Source of the DNA: Myxococcales bacterium
GTDB lineage: Bacteria; Myxococcota_A; Polyangia; Polyangiales; Polyangiaceae
DNA: 62,864 nucleotides
Assembly: GCA_021847645.1 (NCBI GenBank)
Contig: JAJZQG010000013.1
Coordinates: 1 to 62,864 of the forward strand
Direction of reading: 5' to 3'
Position numbers and translations under genes: made by a program. The notes under the pieces are model-generated. The model was given only the letters and a program-made list of their open reading frames with translations. It did not search any database and was not told the DNA's origin. Positions 58,561-62,864 of this stretch are shown piece by piece. Numbering within the stretch: position 1 is the stretch's first letter; each line of letters starts with the position of its first letter.

Positions 58561-59931
58561 TTACGTTGGATCGTCGGAATCGTCGGCGCCCAGGCGGTAG
58601 TACTTCGCGCCCAGGCCCATCAGCTCTCGAACGGGCCTGCAATCCGGGCTCAGCACCGAGCCGTGCTCGCGGTCCGCCAGCGCGCCGCAGCCGCCGCCGC
58701 ACATGGGGGCGAGCTCGCAGGTCTGGCAAGCGGGGATCGAGAACACGTTGCGCTCGCGCCAGGCCGACACCGCGGCTTCGTCCAGCGAGATCGTCGGCGC
58801 GTACGTTCCCAGCTTGTACCTGGGGTTGCCCACGGTCGCGGTGCAGCCGTAGACCGCACCGGTCGCGTCGAAGGCCCACTCCTTCTTGGTAGCGGGGCAG
58901 GCGTCGAAGTTCGGGCCCGGCAACTCGCCGGTCTCTGCCAGGTGCGCGATGCCGTGGAAGCGTGGACGGTGGAAGCGCGCCAGGTCGGGGTGCCGTCTGG
59001 CGAGCTCGATGAACCGCGCCCACAACCCAACGCGATCGAACAGCTGGTCGCGACGCTGGCCCGCAGCGCACCCGAACAACTCGTAGTTTCGCCCGATTTG
59101 GGTCTTGAACCGGCTCTCGGGAAGGTCGAGCCAACCCTGCGCCGCGCAGAACGCCGCCAGCTCGGGCAGCGCCTCCATGTTGTCGCGATCGACAACGACC
59201 CGCAGGTTGATGGGAATCTCGGTGTCGACCAGTCGCTGGACGCCGTCGGCGACGCGGCGGAACGTCCCGGCTCCGCTTCCGTGGGGACGCCGACGGTCGT
59301 GCACCGCTTGGGGGCCGTCGATGGTGACCTGCACTTCCTTGACAGGCCCATTGGCGAGGGTCGGCACGAAGGCAGACAGATCGTGGCCGTTGGTGACGAC
59401 AGCCACCTCCAAGCCGCGGTGGGCAGCGCCTTGAAGCAGACGGCCGATGCGGTCGTGGTGCGAATCGGTATCGATGAGCGGCTCGCCGCCGAACAAGGTC
59501 AGGTACGGCTTGGGCGAGTCCGCCGCGTGGAACCGGTCGATCCACGCGAAGAGCGCGTCGATGGTCTCCGGCGCCATGAGCGTCTTGCTCTGCCCCTCGA
59601 ACGGCTCCTGGTAGCAGTACACGCACCTCAGATTGCACGCCAGCGTTGGCACCACGATCAGCTGCGTGGGAGTCTGCTCCAGATCGTCGAGATAGCCGGC
59701 GTAGGCCTCGGCCAGCAGCTGTTGGTCTTCCTCGTCGGACTCGACGACGAAGCCGGCCTCTCGCAGATCGTCGAGCGCCAGCTCGGGCGAATCGAACGCA
59801 CCGCGTTCGAGAAGCCGGGCGTGATCGGCGCTAACCAGCGCGGCCTGGCCGGAGATCGGCTGGACCAGCAGCGCGTCGGTGCGATCCGGGACGGGAACGA
59901 TGATGGTCGAGCGGGACAGCTTCATGGGCAT
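58561..59931 (-). CDS. Radical SAM/SPASM peptide- or protein-maturase
   Basis: I start at ATG 59931 (456 residues); ATG 59925 is two codons further in. Residues 1-85 form an N-terminal domain of the type found in peptide maturases. The [4Fe-4S] motif is C99-N-L-R-C103-V-Y-C106 (TLACNLRCVYCYQEP). GGEPL is the SAM-binding loop. The C-terminal SPASM-type region has Cys in DACPATKK, YGC, ACQTC, MCGGGC and SPDC, enough for auxiliary clusters. Such enzymes mature ribosomal peptides or install quinone-type cofactors. No candidate precursor gene is adjacent on the minus strand. Converges with the thioredoxin reductase gene. Confidence 0.85.
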   Translation of the reverse strand: MPMKLSRSTIIVPVPDRTDALLVQPISGQAALVSADHARLLERGAFDSPELALDDLREAGFVVESDEEDQQLLAEAYAGYLDDLEQTPTQLIVVPTLACNLRCVYCYQEPFEGQSKTLMAPETIDALFAWIDRFHAADSPKPYLTLFGGEPLIDTDSHHDRIGRLLQGAAHRGLEVAVVTNGHDLSAFVPTLANGPVKEVQVTIDGPQAVHDRRRPHGSGAGTFRRVADGVQRLVDTEIPINLRVVVDRDNMEALPELAAFCAAQGWLDLPESRFKTQIGRNYELFGCAAGQRRDQLFDRVGLWARFIELARRHPDLARFHRPRFHGIAHLAETGELPGPNFDACPATKKEWAFDATGAVYGCTATVGNPRYKLGTYAPTISLDEAAVSAWRERNVFSIPACQTCELAPMCGGGCGALADREHGSVLSPDCRPVRELMGLGAKYYRLGADDSDDPT

Positions 59932-60315
59932 GGCTTCGAAAACGCGTCGCGGCGACGCGGCCTGGGTTGGAGGGGCGCGCAAGCGAAAGGGTTCGGCGCC
60001 GGGCCGTGGGGCTTCGCATGCCGCAGAGCAGCGACCGGCCCTCTACCTTTCATGTTGCGTCATGATCTGGTGTGCGTCGTCCCGACGATCCCCCTTGGCC
60101 GCCGGCGCGGAGGTTGATGAGATTTGGTTTGCCCGCGGGCAGGATGCGCCAGGCTGGTCCACGCGTAGAGCCGCGTCCACGCTGTCGTCAAGCCCGGAGG
60201 CTGCGCACGCGAATCGGGCTGTCCCGCTTGACCTCGATTCGCTAGTCTCGAGGCTTGGCGAAGTTCCGGGAAGTGCCCGATGCGGCGAGCCGTGCTCGCC
60301 GGGGAGCAGAGCGTC
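59932..60315. other. Divergent intergenic region, 384 bases, no supported gene
   Basis: This lies between the radical SAM gene (minus) and the FG-GAP lipoprotein gene (plus). I searched it for a precursor peptide. Short frames exist (60052-60117 plus, 21 residues; 60043-60162 minus, 39 residues from GTG) but neither has a ribosome binding site or a precursor-like core. No convincing promoter is visible. Confidence 0.6.
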
Positions 60316-62052
60316 ATGCAGCGGACAGCCGTCGTGGCAGGGTTGGCGATGCTGGCCGGATGGTGCGCCGGATGCGGCGACGACGGTGCGAGCGGGGCGG
60401 GTGCGGCCGGAAGTGGCGGGGCACACGCCGGTGGGGCCGCGGGCGCAAGCGGGTCGGGCGGGCTCTCGGGCTCGGGCGGTGCGGGCGGGCAGGCGAGCGC
60501 TCCGGTCTGCGCGCCCGCGCCGGGCGGATCGTCGGGCCCGGTACAAGCGCCCGTGCTGCGCCAGACGCTTGCGGGCAGTTGGGACGAGAACTGGCTCGGA
60601 TCGCCGGCCGTTGCCGATCTGGACGCGGACGGTGTCAACGAGATCATCGCGACGAGGCACTCGGTGCTGTACGTGTGGAACGCGGACGGCTCGTTGAAGT
60701 GGAAGACGGCGTGGCCGTATGGGGCCAGCACCTCGCCGGAGCACGGGAGCAGCCGGATGTGGGCCTCTCCGGTGGTAGGCAACTTCGACGCGGATCCGGA
60801 GCTGGAGATCGCGGTCGGATCGGACGCGGACAGCTCGTCGGGAATGAACGTGGCGGTCTACGATCACGAGGGCGAGCTGCTGCCGGGCTGGCCGGTGCAC
60901 TTCGGCGGGGCGGACGAGGTACGCAGCATCACGGCCGGGGATCTGGACAACGACGGCACCGCCGAGATTGTCGTCAACAAGACCAACGCGGGTCCAGCGA
61001 CGGCTGTTTTTCGGCTTGATGGCACGATGATGAGCGGCTGGCCGCAGGTGCAGAGCTCCTGCGATCCCGCGCCGCCCGCGGAGCCCTGTTGGGACTTCGG
61101 CGGCTACAACCAGAACATCGCCGTCGGCGATGTGGACGGCGACGGCTTCCTGGACGTCGTATCGAGCTACGATGCAATTGGCTTCGGCGTGTTCGACAGG
61201 AACGGCGAACCCTTCGCGACGGCTCCGGGCTTTACGGATCCGGTGATCACCGCGGTGGAGGCGTATCATGATCTCGCCCTGTCCATGCAGGGTTGGGGCG
61301 ACGGGGACAGGTCCGAATTCACCTATAGCCCGCCCGTGATCGCGGACGTCGACGGCGACGGGAAGATGGAATACGTGTTGGTCGGGGACCACGAGCACAC
61401 CCAGAGCACGGCGAACCGGGGCGTGACGTTCTGGGTTCTGCGCGCGGACCTGAGTCGTCCGACGGGCTGGGACCCGCCGAAGGACACGGGGATGCCTCTG
61501 GTCGACGACGACAAGGGGCCGAACATTGTTGCGACGCAGCCCTCGCCGACGGTGGGCGACCTCGATGCGGCGCCGGGGCTGGAGGTGTTGGCTCCGGCCT
61601 ACGATGGATATCTCTACGCCTTTGCGGCGGATGGCACGCAGCTATGGCGGTATTCGTTCGCATCGACGGCGAGCCCGTACACGGGGGCCAGCGAGGCGTT
61701 GCTGGCGGACCTGAACGGCGACGGTTCGCCCGAAGTGGTGTTTGCGACGTACAGCTCTGGCGAGCCGGGCAAGCCCGAGACGCCGGCGCACCTCATCATC
61801 CTGGACAGCGGTGGCCACGAGCTGGTCAAGACGCCGATTGACGGTCGGGGATCGATGGCGGCGCCGACGATCGCGGACCTGGACGGCGACGGCCATCTGG
61901 AGCTGATCCTGTCGCTGAAGGACGCGTTGGGTGGCGGGTTGGGCGGCGTACAGATCTGGGATCTCCCGGGCTCTTCGGACAACTGCCTTGCCTGGCTGAC
62001 CGGGCGCGGCAACTTGATGCGTCAGGGCTACGTGCCTCTGGGCGGTCGGTAG
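60316..62052 (+). CDS. FG-GAP/VCBS-repeat lipoprotein
   Basis: I start at ATG 60316 (578 residues): a lipoprotein signal ending WCAGC (Cys20), a Gly/Ser/Ala-rich low-complexity linker to about residue 65, then at least six FG-GAP-type beta-propeller blades, each with the calcium-binding pattern D-x-D-x-D-G-x-x-E (VADLDADGVNE, AGDLDNDGTAE, VGDVDGDGFLD, IADVDGDGKME, LADLNGDGSPE, IADLDGDGHLE). The fold is an integrin-like propeller exposed on the cell surface. Function, probably adhesion or binding, is not shown by context. Confidence 0.85.
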   Translation: MQRTAVVAGLAMLAGWCAGCGDDGASGAGAAGSGGAHAGGAAGASGSGGLSGSGGAGGQASAPVCAPAPGGSSGPVQAPVLRQTLAGSWDENWLGSPAVADLDADGVNEIIATRHSVLYVWNADGSLKWKTAWPYGASTSPEHGSSRMWASPVVGNFDADPELEIAVGSDADSSSGMNVAVYDHEGELLPGWPVHFGGADEVRSITAGDLDNDGTAEIVVNKTNAGPATAVFRLDGTMMSGWPQVQSSCDPAPPAEPCWDFGGYNQNIAVGDVDGDGFLDVVSSYDAIGFGVFDRNGEPFATAPGFTDPVITAVEAYHDLALSMQGWGDGDRSEFTYSPPVIADVDGDGKMEYVLVGDHEHTQSTANRGVTFWVLRADLSRPTGWDPPKDTGMPLVDDDKGPNIVATQPSPTVGDLDAAPGLEVLAPAYDGYLYAFAADGTQLWRYSFASTASPYTGASEALLADLNGDGSPEVVFATYSSGEPGKPETPAHLIILDSGGHELVKTPIDGRGSMAAPTIADLDGDGHLELILSLKDALGGGLGGVQIWDLPGSSDNCLAWLTGRGNLMRQGYVPLGGR

Positions 62053-62193
62053 GGGCAGCGAGGGCGGCACGCCGGGATTGCGCCGTTCGACGCGTTGCGT
62101 CTGGCAGGAGCCGGGTGCGCGGGTGTGCCGCTTCACGGATCTTCGTGACGCGAGCCGTGCTGCTGGGAGGATGCGCGAGAGGCGGACAGGGTG

Positions 62194-62214
62194 TTGACGG
62201 GGATCGGCCGTCAA
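62194..62214. promoter_or_regulatory. Perfect inverted repeat upstream of the aminotransferase gene
   Basis: TTGACGG (62194-62200) and CCGTCAA (62208-62214) form a perfect 7-bp inverted repeat with a 7-base spacer, 125 bases before the aminotransferase start. TTGACG also matches five of six -35 positions, but no good -10 follows. It could be an operator, or a hairpin ending the FG-GAP transcript; no T-run is present. Confidence 0.35.
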
Positions 62215-62339
62215 GCTACCCGACGGAGCAGGGTGCGACATGCGCAGAGTTCCCCGTTCGCAGCCACCCTGACACAAGACCCATCCGGTGCGATCGCGAG
62301 CGGGGAGTCTGGTGCCGAAGGAAGGAAGCGCGCACAGCC

Positions 62340-62864
62340 ATGATCAGCCAAATCGCCAGAACCATCAGTCGGTCCGCCACGCTCAAGCTCAACGAGACGG
62401 CGGCGATCCTCAGGGCCAAGGGGGATCCTGTCATTCACCTGGGCGGCGGAGAGCCCAAGGGAAAGGCGCCGCTCGACGCCATCACGGCGTCGGCCGCGCT
62501 GCTCAACACCAGCGAGGTTCGCTACACGCCGCCGGACGGCATCCCGGCGCTCAAGAAAGCGATCATCCGATACACGGAGGAGCACTACAAGCGATCGCCC
62601 GCGCCCGAGAACGTGATGGCGTCGAGCGGCGCCAAGCAGGCGATCATGGTGTGCCTGCAGGCGATCCTCAATCCGCAGGACGAGGTGATCTTTCCCGCTC
62701 CGTACTGGGTGAGCTATCCCGACATGTGCCGGCTGATCGGGGCTGTCGGCGTGCCGGTGCTGCCGGAAGACGGCTCTTTTCATCCGCGGCTGAGCGACAT
62801 CGAGCGCGTGGTGGGGCCGTACACCAAGGCGGTGATCATCAACAGCCCGAACATCCCCGCCCGC
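62340..62864 (+). CDS. PLP-dependent aminotransferase, class I/II (partial, runs off right edge)
   Basis: GGAAGG lies upstream of ATG 62340. The visible 175 residues are the N-terminal half of an aspartate aminotransferase-like protein: LGGGEPKGKAPLDAI, YTPPDGIPALKKAI, SSGAKQAIMV and FPAPYWVSYPDM. The last visible residues, NSPNIPAR, stand where the family usually has NSPNNPTG; the substitution may be real or an effect of the window edge. The PLP-Lys lies beyond the window. Substrate is open (aspartate, other amino acids). Confidence 0.85.
   Translation, partial: MISQIARTISRSATLKLNETAAILRAKGDPVIHLGGGEPKGKAPLDAITASAALLNTSEVRYTPPDGIPALKKAIIRYTEEHYKRSPAPENVMASSGAKQAIMVCLQAILNPQDEVIFPAPYWVSYPDMCRLIGAVGVPVLPEDGSFHPRLSDIERVVGPYTKAVIINSPNIPAR

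Noticed and set aside
60043..60162. 39-residue minus-strand ORF as a precursor for the radical SAM protein
   Set aside because: GTG start without ribosome binding site, random-looking composition, no repeated or Cys-rich core.

Overview
The window is a GC-rich chromosomal segment of a deltaproteobacterial-type bacterium, most likely a myxobacterium (Myxococcota). The grounds are an adjacent mglB-mglA pair (Roadblock protein plus the small GTPase with the MglA-type P-loop '[11 protein letters not shown]'), a PilZ protein of the myxobacterial type, a Ser/Thr kinase with a membrane anchor and Pro/Ala/Ser-rich tail, several lipoproteins with low-complexity linkers, and very dense ATGA/TGAGATG coupling between genes. 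I see no rRNA, tRNA, CRISPR array, insertion sequence or phage gene, so this looks like core chromosome with a few accessory cassettes.

Layout. 0-5 kb, minus strand: two extended-SDR epimerases, nusB, a stand-alone M17 N-domain, a 60-residue membrane protein, a PpiC lipoprotein and a Roadblock protein that runs off the left edge. 5-16.4 kb, plus strand: TSP3/OmpA-like envelope protein, HEAT-repeat protein, xseB, GAF histidine kinase plus receiver, CinA-type domain protein, GT2, lpxK, a lipoprotein and gcvPB. 16.4-25 kb: PilZ and GNAT (minus), rpe and an HExxH lipoprotein (plus), a transglutaminase/DUF58/MoxR operon (minus), and a lone ABC ATPase. 25-31 kb: bioD-bioF-zapA and two exported proteins (minus), dapF (plus), mglA-mglB (minus). 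31-45 kb: dnaK-grpE, a zinc-ribbon membrane protein, a PcrA-type helicase, clpB, gyrB, recF and dnaN. 45-55.8 kb: PpiC lipoprotein, a KamA-family radical SAM enzyme, rarA, kinase plus TPR protein, a membrane-methyltransferase fusion (minus) and tex. 55.8-58.4 kb: a thiol/methyltransferase cassette. 58.5 kb to the end: a radical SAM-SPASM protein (minus), an FG-GAP lipoprotein and the start of an aminotransferase.

The replication genes (dnaN-recF-gyrB, with pcrA, clpB and dnaK-grpE close by) coincide with a change in strand composition. Plus-strand genes left of about 30 kb are strongly C-rich and those right of about 45 kb strongly G-rich, as expected when a replication origin lies nearby. 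dnaA is not in the window.

The most distinctive unit is at 55.83-58.43 kb. In order it has a promoter with a perfect dyad at the predicted start of transcription, an ArsM-like methyltransferase, a 56-residue protein with CX3C and CX2C pairs, a 37-residue protein with Cys in an exact 11-residue period (CC-X9-CC-X9-C), a 195-nt intergenic RNA with four predicted hairpins and one mutually exclusive pairing, a thioredoxin with CPPC instead of CGPC, and a thioredoxin reductase lacking the usual HRRxxxR NADPH-phosphate motif. Thioredoxin/thioredoxin reductase is the known reductant of arsenite methyltransferases, so I read this as a possible self-contained metal(loid) methylation or thiol-relay system. 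The two Cys microproteins and the leader RNA are not something I recognise.
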